This document shows positions 1-8,436 of a stretch of 64,000 bases of DNA, in pieces. Both the position numbers and the translations under genes were made by a program. How positions within the stretch are numbered: the stretch's first letter is position 1; each line of letters starts with the position of its first letter. Source of the DNA: Stenotrophomonas sp. UBA2302 (GTDB taxonomy: Bacteria; Pseudomonadota; Gammaproteobacteria; Xanthomonadales; Xanthomonadaceae); the NCBI GenBank assembly GCA_002345545.1, contig DDVW01000007.1, positions 62,482 to 126,481 of the forward strand, read 5' to 3'. The notes beneath the pieces are model-generated. The model saw only the letters and a list, made by a program, of their open reading frames with translations. It did no database searches and was not told where the DNA came from.

Positions 1-9
1 TTCGCTCAT
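1..9 (-). CDS. 5' end of a leftward gene cut by the window edge
   Basis: An ATG reads leftward off the window as Met-Ser-Glu. It is preceded by a clean AAGGAGA ribosome binding site (complement of about 13-19) at normal spacing. Only three codons are visible, so no product can be named. The good binding site is the only support. Confidence 0.4.
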
Positions 10-41
10 CGGTGTCTCCTTCGGAGGGTTGTAACACCTGA

Positions 42-314
42 GCAGGTTTTCAGTGGGTCATTACAGTGGCACACAACGCCACCTTCGACGTGGGCTTTCT
101 GGACAACGAGTTGGCGTTGGCCGGTGTGCACGGCGGCTTGGCCCGGCACTGCCGCATCACCTGCAGCCTCAAGTTGGCCCGCGCCCGCTGGCCAAAGCAG
201 CCCAACAAGCTCGATGACCTGCTGCTGCGGCTGGGCATCCAGCACAACCGCGGCCTGCATGGGGCGCTGAAGGATGCCCACTTGCTGGCGCAGGTATTTC
301 CGCACCTGCGCTGA
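42..314 (+). pseudogene. C-terminal remnant of a DnaQ-family 3'-5' exonuclease
   Basis: The frame is open from just after a stop at 39-41 to the stop at 314. It encodes the second half of a DEDDh exonuclease domain like the DNA polymerase III epsilon subunit. The Exo II signature HNATFDVGFL and the Exo III region (LHGALKDAHLLAQV, with the catalytic His and Asp) are present. The N-terminal Exo I block (DxE) is missing: an in-frame stop closes the frame just upstream, and the first bases of the window belong to a gene on the other strand. A GTG at 66 could start an 82-residue peptide, but it would have no complete active site. It is best read as a decayed exonuclease next to the NERD-helicase/HNH pair. 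Confidence 0.6.
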
Positions 315-409
315 TGGCAAGCCTGCCTGTGCACCGGCCTATTAACTGGAGGATGGGCCCTGGGCCGGGTAATTGCGTATAACTGACGGCGCGTCTTGGA
401 AGGAACCTT

Positions 410-2281
410 ATGGCCCGTTTATTTCCCCAGTTCTCCGCATGCCGGTTTGATACGCCGGGCGAGCGCCGCTTGGCCGAGCGCCTGCAGCGCAAGCTGGAAG
501 ATGACTATCTGGTGTGGTGCAACGTGCCGGTTGGGCCGAAGGCTGTCTACCCGGACTTTATTGTGTTGCACCCCAGTCGCGGCCTGCTGGTGTTGGAGGT
601 CAAGGATTGGCGGGTGGAAACGGTGCAAGCCATGGACCGCACGCAGGCGCAGATCCATGTCGGCGGCGGCATCAAGAAAGTGGTGAATCCGCAGCTGCAG
701 GCGCGGCAGTATGTGCTCAGCGTCAACAGTCTGCTGGAGAAAGATCCTGCCTTGAGGCAGGCCGCCAATACGCCGTATGCCGGCAAGCTCTGTATGCCCT
801 ACGGCTGGGGCGCGGTACTCACCCGTATCACGCGCAAGCAGTTCAACGAGGCTGGTTGGGGCGAGGTGCTGGACCCGCAGCGGGTGATCTGTTCGGATGA
901 AATGACCGAGGGCGTGGAGGCGGAGGATTTCCAGCAGCGCCTGTGGGACATGTTCACCCAGGTGTTTCCATGCCAGTTGAGCCTGCCGCAGATTGACCGG
1001 GTGCGCGGGCACTTGTTTCCCGAGCTGCGTGTCAATCACATGCCGGGCCAGTTCGGCCTGTTTTCCCCTGAGCAGGATGTATTGCCTGATCTGATGAAGG
1101 TGATGGACTTGCAGCAGGAGCAACTGGCCCGCTCGCTGGGAGAAGGCCACCGGGTGATCCATGGGGTGGCGGGCAGTGGCAAGACCATGATCCTGGCCTA
1201 TCGCAGTCTGCATATCGCGCAGGTAGTGCCCAAGCCTGTGCTGATCCTGTGCTTCAACCGCTCACTGGCGGCGCGATTGCGCCAGATCATCAACGAACGT
1301 GGTGGTGGGGGCCGGGTAGTGGTGCATCACTTCCATGGCTGGTGTGGTGAAATGCTCACCAGCTATCACCTGCCAAAGCCGGCCTACGGGGTGAATTTCG
1401 ATACGCGCAATGAGCAGATGGTATCCACACTTATAAATGGTGTGGAGCAGGGGCGTGTACCTCGTTCGCAGTATGCGGCGATTCTGATCGATGAGGGGCA
1501 CGACTTTGAGCCGGACTGGTTCCAGCTGGTGGTGCAGATGCTGGACCCGGTCTCCGATTCGCTGCTGGTGCTGTATGACGATGCGCAGTCGATCTATCGT
1601 CCCGGGCCGAAACGGCGTGCTTTCAGCTTTTCCAGTGTGGGTATACGGGCGCAGGGACGCACCACCATCCTGCGTCTGAATTACCGCAACACCGCGCAGG
1701 TGCTGGCGGTGGCACGGGCCTTCGCGCAGGAGCTGCTCAACGCGCGGGATGCCGATGAGGATGGTGTGCCGCAGGTGTTGCCGGAAAGCGCAGGGCGCCA
1801 TGGGCCGTATCCAGAGCTGCGCCAATGCGCTCACACCGGTGAGGAAATGCGGGAGCTGGTGTTGGCGTTGCAACAGGCGGCCGAAGAAGGGAAAAGCTGG
1901 TCGGAGATGGCGGTGATCTACCGCACCAACTATCAGGCCAAGGCACTGGAGCAGGTCCTGCAACGGGCTGCGATTCCTTTTACCTCGGCGCTCAGTACGC
2001 AAGGGCGTGATGCATTGTTTGCCAGCGGCGATACGGTGAAGCTGGTGAGCATGCATTCCAGCAAGGGCCTGGAGTTTCCGGTAGTACTGATTCCTGGTGT
2101 GGGCCAGTTGCCGTTGCATAACGCCGAACCGGCGGAGGAGGCGAGGCTGCTGTATGTGGCGATGACCCGTGCGCTGGAGCGGCTGATCCTGCTCAGTGAT
2201 CGCCCATCCGATTTCAGCCAGCGACTTGCGACGGCGATCACGCAGGCGCGCGGTGCCCTGCAAGGGGGCGCGCTTGAGTAA
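410..2281 (+). CDS. NERD-domain superfamily I DNA helicase
   Basis: A 623-residue protein with two parts. Residues about 10-110 form a NERD (nuclease-related) domain with a PD-(D/E)xK-like set: Asp49 in YPDF and Glu63-x-Lys65 in LEVKDW. Residues 240-600 form a UvrD/Rep-type helicase: Walker A GVAGSGKT at 252-259, Walker B LIDEGHDF at 359-366, motif IV-like LNYRN near 424, motif V SMHSSKGLEFP at 547-557 and motif VI with LYVAMTRA at 581-588. All core ATPase motifs look intact, so it should be an active ATP-driven translocase, probably with nuclease or DNA-binding ability. The start follows an AAGGAA site at 400-405. The HNH endonuclease gene lies 47 bases downstream on the same strand. Such proteins occur in mobile and defence neighbourhoods; the role here is inferred. 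Confidence 0.88.
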   Translation: MARLFPQFSACRFDTPGERRLAERLQRKLEDDYLVWCNVPVGPKAVYPDFIVLHPSRGLLVLEVKDWRVETVQAMDRTQAQIHVGGGIKKVVNPQLQARQYVLSVNSLLEKDPALRQAANTPYAGKLCMPYGWGAVLTRITRKQFNEAGWGEVLDPQRVICSDEMTEGVEAEDFQQRLWDMFTQVFPCQLSLPQIDRVRGHLFPELRVNHMPGQFGLFSPEQDVLPDLMKVMDLQQEQLARSLGEGHRVIHGVAGSGKTMILAYRSLHIAQVVPKPVLILCFNRSLAARLRQIINERGGGGRVVVHHFHGWCGEMLTSYHLPKPAYGVNFDTRNEQMVSTLINGVEQGRVPRSQYAAILIDEGHDFEPDWFQLVVQMLDPVSDSLLVLYDDAQSIYRPGPKRRAFSFSSVGIRAQGRTTILRLNYRNTAQVLAVARAFAQELLNARDADEDGVPQVLPESAGRHGPYPELRQCAHTGEEMRELVLALQQAAEEGKSWSEMAVIYRTNYQAKALEQVLQRAAIPFTSALSTQGRDALFASGDTVKLVSMHSSKGLEFPVVLIPGVGQLPLHNAEPAEEARLLYVAMTRALERLILLSDRPSDFSQRLATAITQARGALQGGALE

Positions 2282-2328
2282 CGCGATGCCTCTGCCGGGC
2301 AAGCTTGCACTTTTGGAAGTACATGGTG

Positions 2329-3786
2329 ATGAGTGACCGTCCTTTCCGTAGTGAGCAGAGCTACGCGTTCGAGCATGCGGCTCGCAATGCGGTGGTTCCT
2401 TTTTTGCGTTCGCGTGGCTTCATCGTGAATGATCAGGATGACCTGCGTTCAGTGGTCGGGTTGGGGCAGTCGCAGCAGGTGATTGCCCGCTCGCCGCAGG
2501 GCGAGGTCCTGCGTTTGCGGGTGCGGTTGTGCTGGCGGCGCGATGGACGTAATGCCAAAGAAGCGATGTATTCGGCGGCGCAATTGGCTGCCAAAACCCG
2601 CGAAGGCGGTTGGCAGACAACGCTGGATTATCTGGAACGGCGTGATCTGGCCGAGGGTGTGACACATACGCTTTTTTTCCAGCGCAATGTGCAGACGGAG
2701 GTATATGCGGCGCTGGTTCCCACGCGTGCGGTAACCGGAATATGGCAGCGGCAGTATGAAGTCAGCAACACGTTGATAGCGGCAGGAAGGCTGGGGAATC
2801 TTCGCAAGAATCATGCGGCCAATGGTCATAGCCCGACCATCTGGTTGCAGGATGACCGGCAACCTGAAGGGTATCTGGTGGCCGACGTGCTCTGGCAGTG
2901 GCCGGGTGTAGTGGACCTGATGGCGCTGCCGGTGGTGGCGGAGCATTCGCCAGCAAAGTACTGGCGGATGCTCGATGCGGTGGACGCACTGGGCGGTGTG
3001 GCCAGTGTAGCCGAGGTCCGCCAATGGCTCGAACGGAATATGCCGGGCGCGGACTACTCCGATACACGGGAAAACCTTTCACACCTGACGGTGAACGATC
3101 CGAATCGTCGCCACTATGACCGTAGCCGTCCGTCATTTCGCAGTGATCAGGGACATCGGCGCGACGTGCTTTACCGAAGTGGTGAGGGAGCGCAGACGCG
3201 CTATCAACGCTACGTACCGTCACAACATGGCGTGTTTGATCTGATTGCGGACGCGGATGGGCGGTTCCGTGCGGTACAGGTAATGGGGCCGGTTCTTGTG
3301 GCGGCTTATGGCGCCGCCGAGCAGGCGGTTGAGGAAAGTGTCAAGGCAGAGTCGATTGCTTCGGAGGCCGATGCGCGGGACCGCCAGCTCCGCGCGGTGG
3401 TGATGCGACGTGGACAGCAAACTTTCAGGACGCTGTTGCTTGAAGCTTACGGTGGGCGCTGCGCGGTGACCGGCTGCGATGTGCGTGATGTACTCGAGGC
3501 GGCGCACATCGTGCCTTATCTGGGTGACCACACCCATCGCATGGATAACGGCCTCCTGCTGCGGGCCGATATCCATACATTGTTCGATCTGGGGCAGTTG
3601 TGGATCGATGTGGAGATGAAGGTGCGTGTTGCTGACGGCTTGCGGGGCTCCTGCTACGGAGAGTTGGAGGGGAGCGCTCTGCGCCTGCCGGAGCGCAGGA
3701 TGGATGCCCCCCATCCTGACCACCTGATGCGGCATCGGCGGACTTCGGCTGCAGCACAGGACGAGGCTGAAGAAGTCATCAGCTGA
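2329..3786 (+). CDS. HNH endonuclease with an uncharacterised N-terminal region
   Basis: I chose the ATG at 2329 (485 residues), which lies 9 bases after GGAAG at 2315-2319. A TTG at 2305 and an ATG at 2323 are also in frame. The C-terminal part, residues about 375-425, is an HNH_2-type nuclease: a Cys-x4-Cys pair (RCAVTGC), then EAAHIVPY and a DNGLLLRADIHTLFD block with the metal-binding His and Asn. The first 370 residues match no family I can name; they are mixed alpha/beta with two Trp-rich stretches and no membrane segment. The gene probably shares a transcript with the NERD helicase upstream and ends before a strong hairpin. A restriction or phage-defence role is plausible but unproven. 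Confidence 0.8.
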   Translation: MSDRPFRSEQSYAFEHAARNAVVPFLRSRGFIVNDQDDLRSVVGLGQSQQVIARSPQGEVLRLRVRLCWRRDGRNAKEAMYSAAQLAAKTREGGWQTTLDYLERRDLAEGVTHTLFFQRNVQTEVYAALVPTRAVTGIWQRQYEVSNTLIAAGRLGNLRKNHAANGHSPTIWLQDDRQPEGYLVADVLWQWPGVVDLMALPVVAEHSPAKYWRMLDAVDALGGVASVAEVRQWLERNMPGADYSDTRENLSHLTVNDPNRRHYDRSRPSFRSDQGHRRDVLYRSGEGAQTRYQRYVPSQHGVFDLIADADGRFRAVQVMGPVLVAAYGAAEQAVEESVKAESIASEADARDRQLRAVVMRRGQQTFRTLLLEAYGGRCAVTGCDVRDVLEAAHIVPYLGDHTHRMDNGLLLRADIHTLFDLGQLWIDVEMKVRVADGLRGSCYGELEGSALRLPERRMDAPHPDHLMRHRRTSAAAQDEAEEVIS

Positions 3787-3846
3787 ATCGCCGGGATACT
3801 GTGGCTCTGGTTGCCGTTGCGAAAAGTTGGCGATATGCCGAAGCAA

Positions 3847-3869
3847 AAAGCCCCGCAATGCGGGGCTTT
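3847..3869. terminator. Bidirectional rho-independent terminator
   Basis: A 10-bp stem AAAGCCCCGC / GCGGGGCTTT with a 3-base loop lies between two convergent genes. On the minus strand it runs into a U-tract, so it best stops the leftward lipoprotein gene. It may also stop the HNH gene. Confidence 0.85.
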
Positions 3870-3926
3870 GTTGTGGGGTGAGTGCGTTGTCGCAGCAGCG
3901 GTAGAACGGCGTGCGGGCGCGTTGCC

Positions 3927-4460
3927 TCAGTCGTGGGTGAACGGCTGCATGCCTTCGTGATCGAAGGTCGCCTGGTAGGTGTTCACTGCGGCCACCAGTT
4001 TTGGCATGCCTTCGGCTGAGGCGGGGTTTTCGCGCAGGTGTTCGCCGGCGGTGAGCATCTGCGTGATCAGCACATGCAGGGCGGCATCGGGTTCGGGGGC
4101 CAGTTTGCAGTTGGCGAACATGTACTGGACGTTGCTGTCGATCGAGTCGGCGAGGGCCTCGGCATCGGCGGCCTGCAGCTGCGCGTCATGGAAGGCCGGC
4201 AGGTTCTTCAGCACATCAGCGTGGATGCGGTCCATGGCGGTGCGCAGGGGTTCGTCGGTTTCCCAGCGCTGGCCTTCGGCCAGTACCGGAGCGGGGCCGT
4301 GTGCGGCGTCGTGGTCGTGGCTGTGACTGGCCGGTGCGGCGGCGGTGGTTTCAGGGGCGGTGTCGGCGGCCGGGGCATGGTCATCGCCGGCGGCACAGGC
4401 GGTCACGGCAAGTGCCAATGCAAGGGCGGTGGCGGGGACATGGAGGAAGCGCATCTTCAT
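3927..4460 (-). CDS. Histidine-rich lipoprotein of unknown function
   Basis: A 177-residue protein with a signal sequence ending in a lipobox-like VTAC (Cys at about residue 22), so probably an exported lipoprotein. The stretch after the signal is low in complexity: Ala/Pro/Thr, then a His/Asp cluster (SHSHDHDAAHG) that could bind metal such as Zn, Cu or Ni. The remaining 110 residues look all-helical (repeated AL, AD and HLREN segments), suggesting a small helical bundle. I do not recognise the family. ATGs at 4460 and 4454 are both possible and neither has a strong ribosome site. It stands alone between two convergent/divergent genes. Confidence 0.7.
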   Translation of the reverse strand: MKMRFLHVPATALALALAVTACAAGDDHAPAADTAPETTAAAPASHSHDHDAAHGPAPVLAEGQRWETDEPLRTAMDRIHADVLKNLPAFHDAQLQAADAEALADSIDSNVQYMFANCKLAPEPDAALHVLITQMLTAGEHLRENPASAEGMPKLVAAVNTYQATFDHEGMQPFTHD

Positions 4461-4712
4461 GGTCGTGGCATCGGTTCAGGTGTGGCCCAACCGTAGCAAG
4501 TGGGCGCTGTGGTGGGGGTGACATGTATCAAGGTGTGGCGGGGGATTGCCGTTCCTGCGGCAAGGCCAGGATCGGGACTGATGGCCCGAGGCCACCCGGC
4601 GTCGTTCCTGCATGGCCTACGGCACATGGGGGCGGGGGCAATCGCCGGTATGCTTGCCGGCACTCGAGGGCCGGGGGTAGTCGGCTCCGTCACCAATTCC
4701 AGGAGAGTTCTG

Positions 4713-6836
4713 TTGAAAAAGACGCTGTTGACCACCGCCACCTTGCTGGCCCTGGGGATTGCCGGTTCGGCGTCCGCCCACCAGAAACATGCCTGCGTGG
4801 ACGATGTGTGCTCCATGCAGACCCTGTTCGCCGCCGACGAGGCCGGCAGCGCCAGCGCTGCTGGCAGCATTGCCGCGCCGCGCATGGGCGAGTGGGGCAT
4901 CGACACCGCCGGCATGGATACCAGCGCCAAGCCGGGCGATGACTACTTCGCCTACGTCAACGGCAACTGGGCCAAGAACACCCCGATCCCGTCGGACAAA
5001 TCCAGCTTCGGCGCGTTCATGGCGCTGCGCGACCTGTCCGAGGCGCGCGTGCACCAGCTGCTGGAAGGCTACGCATTGGGCAACCCGGCCACCGATGGCG
5101 ACGCTGCCAAGATCGCCGCGCTGTACCGTGGCTATCTGGATGAAGCCGCCACCGAGAAGGCCGGTGCGCAGCCGCTGCAGCCGTTGCTGGCGACCATCCG
5201 TGCGGCCAAGGACAAAACCGCCATCGCCGCGCTGATGGGCCAGCGCAATACCGGCTTCGGCGCCACGCTGTTCGGCGTGATGGTCTCCGATGACCAGCGC
5301 GACCCGGAGCATTACACCCTCTATATGAGCCAGTCCGGCCTGGGCCTGGGCGATCGCCAGATGTATCTGGACGAGAAGTTCGCCCCGCAGCGCGAGCGCT
5401 ATGTGGCCTATGTCGAGCAGCTGTTGACGCTGGCCGGCTGGGACAAGCCGGCCGAGGCCGCCGCGAAGATCATGGCGATGGAAACCGAGGTGGCCAAGGG
5501 CCACTGGACCCGCGCCGAGAGCCGCAACCGCGACAAGACCTACAACCGCCTGACCCGCACCGAGCTGGCCGCGCAGGCACCGCAGGTGGACTGGAACGTG
5601 CTGTTCGACGCTGCCGGTGTTGGCCAGGCCGAGAGCGTGGTGCTGCGCCAGAACACCGCCATCCCGGCACTGGCCAAGGTATTCGGTGACACCGATCTGG
5701 ACACGCTGAAGGCGTGGCTGGCGTTCCACACCACCGATGACGCCGCCAGCCTGCTGTCGAAGAACTTCGTCGATGCCGAGTACGAGTTCCGCGCCAAGTT
5801 CCTGTCCGGCCAGCCGGAGCCCAAGCCGCGCTGGAAGAACGCGGTCAGCTACAGCGAAGGCATCATGGGCGAGGCCATCGGCCGCGATTTCGTCAAGCTG
5901 TACTTCCCGGCCGACGCCAAGGCCAAGATGGACGCGCTGGTCTCCAACGTGAAGGTGGCGATGGGCGCGCGGCTGGATACCCTGGCCTGGATGAGCCCGG
6001 CCACCAAGGCCGAGGCCCACGCCAAGCTCAAGGGCTTCGGCCTGAAGATCGGCCACCCGGAACAGTGGCGTGACTACAGCGCGCTGGAAGTGCGCAACGG
6101 CGACATCGTCGGCAATGCGCTGCGCGCGCGTGCCTTCGAGTGGGACTACCGCCGTGCCCGCCTGGGGCAGAAGGTCGACAAGAACGAGTGGGGCATGACC
6201 CCGCAGACGGTCAATGCGTACTACAACTCGGTCAAGAACGAGATCGTGTTCCCGGCCGCAATCCTGCAGCCGCCGTTCTTCGATCCGTCCGCCGACCCGG
6301 CGGTGAACTACGGTGGCATCGGCGGCGTGATCGGCCACGAGATCATCCACGGCTTCGACGACCAGGGCCGCAAGTCCGATGGCGCCGGCGTGCTGCGTGA
6401 CTGGTGGACCGCCGAGGACGCGGCCAAGTTCGAGGTGCAGGCCGCCAAGCTGGGCGCGCAGTACGAGGCGTTCGAGTTCCCGCAGCTGCCGGGCATGAAG
6501 ATCAACGCCCGCGTGGCGATGGGCGAGAACATCGGCGATCTGGGTGGCCTGACCATCGCGCTGGAAGCCTACCGCCGCTCGCTGGACGGCAAGCCGGCCG
6601 CGGTGATCGACGGTTTCAGCGGCGAGCAGCGCTTCTTCATGGGCTGGGCGCAGGTCTGGCGCACGCTGTGGCGCGACGACGCCCTGCGCCAGCAGCTGGT
6701 CAACGGCACCCACTCGCCGGGCCACATCCGCGCGTTCGCCCCGCTGCGCAACATCGATGCATGGTACGAGGCGTTCAACGTGCAGCCGGGCGACACCCAC
6801 TACGTGGCCCCGGAAGACCGCGTGCGCATCTGGTAA
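4713..6836 (+). CDS. M13-family zinc metallopeptidase (neprilysin/PepO-like), TTG start
   Basis: A 707-residue secreted endopeptidase. It has a signal peptide of about 22 residues (MKKTLLTTATLLALGIAGSA, cleaved after ASA), an M13 N-terminal helical domain, and a C-terminal catalytic domain with zinc motif HEIIH at 542-546 and the third ligand in ENIGD (Glu605). The substrate-binding NAYYNS block of M13 proteins precedes the zinc motif. An in-frame GTG lies 213 bases upstream, but I chose the TTG at 4713: AGGAG at 4701-4705 sits 7 bases ahead of it and only this start places the signal peptide at the N-terminus. It should cleave short peptides in the periplasm or outside the cell. It is monocistronic, with a terminator just downstream. 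Confidence 0.92.
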   Translation: MKKTLLTTATLLALGIAGSASAHQKHACVDDVCSMQTLFAADEAGSASAAGSIAAPRMGEWGIDTAGMDTSAKPGDDYFAYVNGNWAKNTPIPSDKSSFGAFMALRDLSEARVHQLLEGYALGNPATDGDAAKIAALYRGYLDEAATEKAGAQPLQPLLATIRAAKDKTAIAALMGQRNTGFGATLFGVMVSDDQRDPEHYTLYMSQSGLGLGDRQMYLDEKFAPQRERYVAYVEQLLTLAGWDKPAEAAAKIMAMETEVAKGHWTRAESRNRDKTYNRLTRTELAAQAPQVDWNVLFDAAGVGQAESVVLRQNTAIPALAKVFGDTDLDTLKAWLAFHTTDDAASLLSKNFVDAEYEFRAKFLSGQPEPKPRWKNAVSYSEGIMGEAIGRDFVKLYFPADAKAKMDALVSNVKVAMGARLDTLAWMSPATKAEAHAKLKGFGLKIGHPEQWRDYSALEVRNGDIVGNALRARAFEWDYRRARLGQKVDKNEWGMTPQTVNAYYNSVKNEIVFPAAILQPPFFDPSADPAVNYGGIGGVIGHEIIHGFDDQGRKSDGAGVLRDWWTAEDAAKFEVQAAKLGAQYEAFEFPQLPGMKINARVAMGENIGDLGGLTIALEAYRRSLDGKPAAVIDGFSGEQRFFMGWAQVWRTLWRDDALRQQLVNGTHSPGHIRAFAPLRNIDAWYEAFNVQPGDTHYVAPEDRVRIW

Positions 6837-6857
6837 TCGGTATGTTTGAGCGTTGAA

Positions 6858-6887
6858 ACAGAAAGGGCCCCTCGGGGCCCTTTCTGT
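6858..6887. terminator. Rho-independent terminator between convergent genes
   Basis: A 14-base inverted repeat (ACAGAAAGGGCCCC and its complement) around a 2-base centre, with A- and T-rich edges, lies 21 bases after the peptidase stop. It can also serve the leftward permease gene. Confidence 0.85.
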
Positions 6888-6941
6888 TCATGTACGCCGC
6901 CATTGCCAGCCAGCCTGCGGCGGCGGTATGGGACGCCGGGC

Positions 6942-8213
6942 TCAGCGCTTGCGGCGCAGCCAGAAGTAGATCGGCAGGCCGGCAATGATCAGTGCCGCGC
7001 CCCACAGTAGTGCCTCGCTGCCGACGCCGACGATGGCGTAGCCGCTGAAGGCCAGCGCGCCAGCGGCGGCAATGCGCGAGCCGGTGCCGGTACCGCGCCA
7101 CAGCCAGGCGGCCGAGCCGGCCAGGTAGGGCAGCAGGGTGGCAGCGGTGGACAGCAATACCGAGAACTTGAACAGGTCCACCAGCGAGCGGTTGTAGTTG
7201 CTGATCACCAGCACTGTGGCCAGCAGGCAGCTGATGATGACGCCGAAGGCCGGGGCACCACGGCGGTTTTCGCGGGTGAAGGCCCGCGGCAGCACGCCGT
7301 CGCGGGCGGCGGCCATGGGCAGCTGCGCCGAGAGCAGGGTCCAGCCGTTGAGCGCACCGACGCAGGAAATGGCCATCACCGCCGCCAGCAGCAGGCCGGC
7401 GGTTGGCCCCCACAATGCGGCGGCGGCATCGGCCATCGGCGCGCCGGAGTTGGCCAGCACCTCGGCCGGCAGCAGGCCGATCACCGTGGTGCAGGCCAGC
7501 ACGGTGGCGATGCCGGCGATGGCGGTGCCGGCGACGGTGGCACGGGCCACGGTGCGCGGGGCGTCATCGACCGACTCGGCCGGTACGGTGGCCGCTTCCA
7601 GGCCGATCATCGCCCACAGGGTCAGCGCGACGGTGGCCCCGGCCACGGCACCCAACGACTCCCCGCTGGGATTGAACGGCACGTAATGCCTGGTATCGAC
7701 AAACCACAGCGCCACCAGTCCGAACAGCAACAGCGGCACCACTTTCAACACGGTGGTCAGCAGCTGCAGGCGGCCGGCCTCGCGCACGCCCAGCAGGTTC
7801 ACCCCGGCGCACAACCACAGCGCGACCAGGGCGCAGGTCGCCGCCCGCACCGGGGTGGCGGTCAGCGCGGGGAAGATGGCACCGATGCTGCCGGCAAAGG
7901 CCACCGCAATCGCGGCGATGGCGCACCACATCGAGATCCAGTAGCTCCACGCCACCGTGAAGCCGGGCAGCTCGCCGAAGGCGTTGCGGGCGAACACATA
8001 CGGGCCGCCGGTCTGCGGCCAGCGTTTGGCCAGCTGGGCGAAGGTGACCGCCAGCAGCAGCGCGCCGCACAGGGTGATGCCCCAGCCGATCAGGCTGGCG
8101 GCGCCATACGGGGCCAGGGTGGCCGGCAACAGGAAGGTGCCGGAGCCGATCATGCTGCCGACCACGAGGGCGGTGGTGGACCAGAAGCCCAGCGGGCGGC
8201 GGGAAGTAGTCAT
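6942..8213 (-). CDS. APC-superfamily amino-acid permease
   Basis: A 423-residue inner-membrane protein with about twelve hydrophobic segments. The first helix carries the unwound APC signature (SMIGSGTFLLP) used for substrate binding; the helix 6 segment (ALTLWAMIGLEAATVPAE) resembles AdiC/YjeH-type antiporters and exporters. The ATG at 8213 was preferred to an upstream ATG at 8252, because the extra 13 residues are Cys-rich and uncharacteristic. No substrate-specific neighbour is present; the gene is divergent from the DUF885 lipoprotein. The substrate is unknown, probably an amino acid. Confidence 0.85.
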   Translation of the reverse strand: MTTSRRPLGFWSTTALVVGSMIGSGTFLLPATLAPYGAASLIGWGITLCGALLLAVTFAQLAKRWPQTGGPYVFARNAFGELPGFTVAWSYWISMWCAIAAIAVAFAGSIGAIFPALTATPVRAATCALVALWLCAGVNLLGVREAGRLQLLTTVLKVVPLLLFGLVALWFVDTRHYVPFNPSGESLGAVAGATVALTLWAMIGLEAATVPAESVDDAPRTVARATVAGTAIAGIATVLACTTVIGLLPAEVLANSGAPMADAAAALWGPTAGLLLAAVMAISCVGALNGWTLLSAQLPMAAARDGVLPRAFTRENRRGAPAFGVIISCLLATVLVISNYNRSLVDLFKFSVLLSTAATLLPYLAGSAAWLWRGTGTGSRIAAAGALAFSGYAIVGVGSEALLWGAALIIAGLPIYFWLRRKR

Positions 8214-8436
8214 AGAGATACGGCAACAACAGCATGGGCCGGACCGGGGCACCCGCAGGGCGGCACGGCAGGCGGAAGGAGAGGAGCTGGCGACCGCAGG
8301 CCGGAACGCGCAGGGGGCGGATTATGACGGTTCGGCGCCCGCGCGGCGATCTTCCGGCCATCTGTGACCTTTGGCCCTTCCATGCGCTGCGGTGCGGATG
8401 GACGCTGGCGGCCTTGTCCACCGTCCGGATATCCCG

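Noticed and set aside
4617-6800. 727-codon antisense frame opposite the M13 peptidase
   Set aside because: Shadow frame; the peptidase has a signal peptide, ribosome site and zinc motif, the antisense frame has none.
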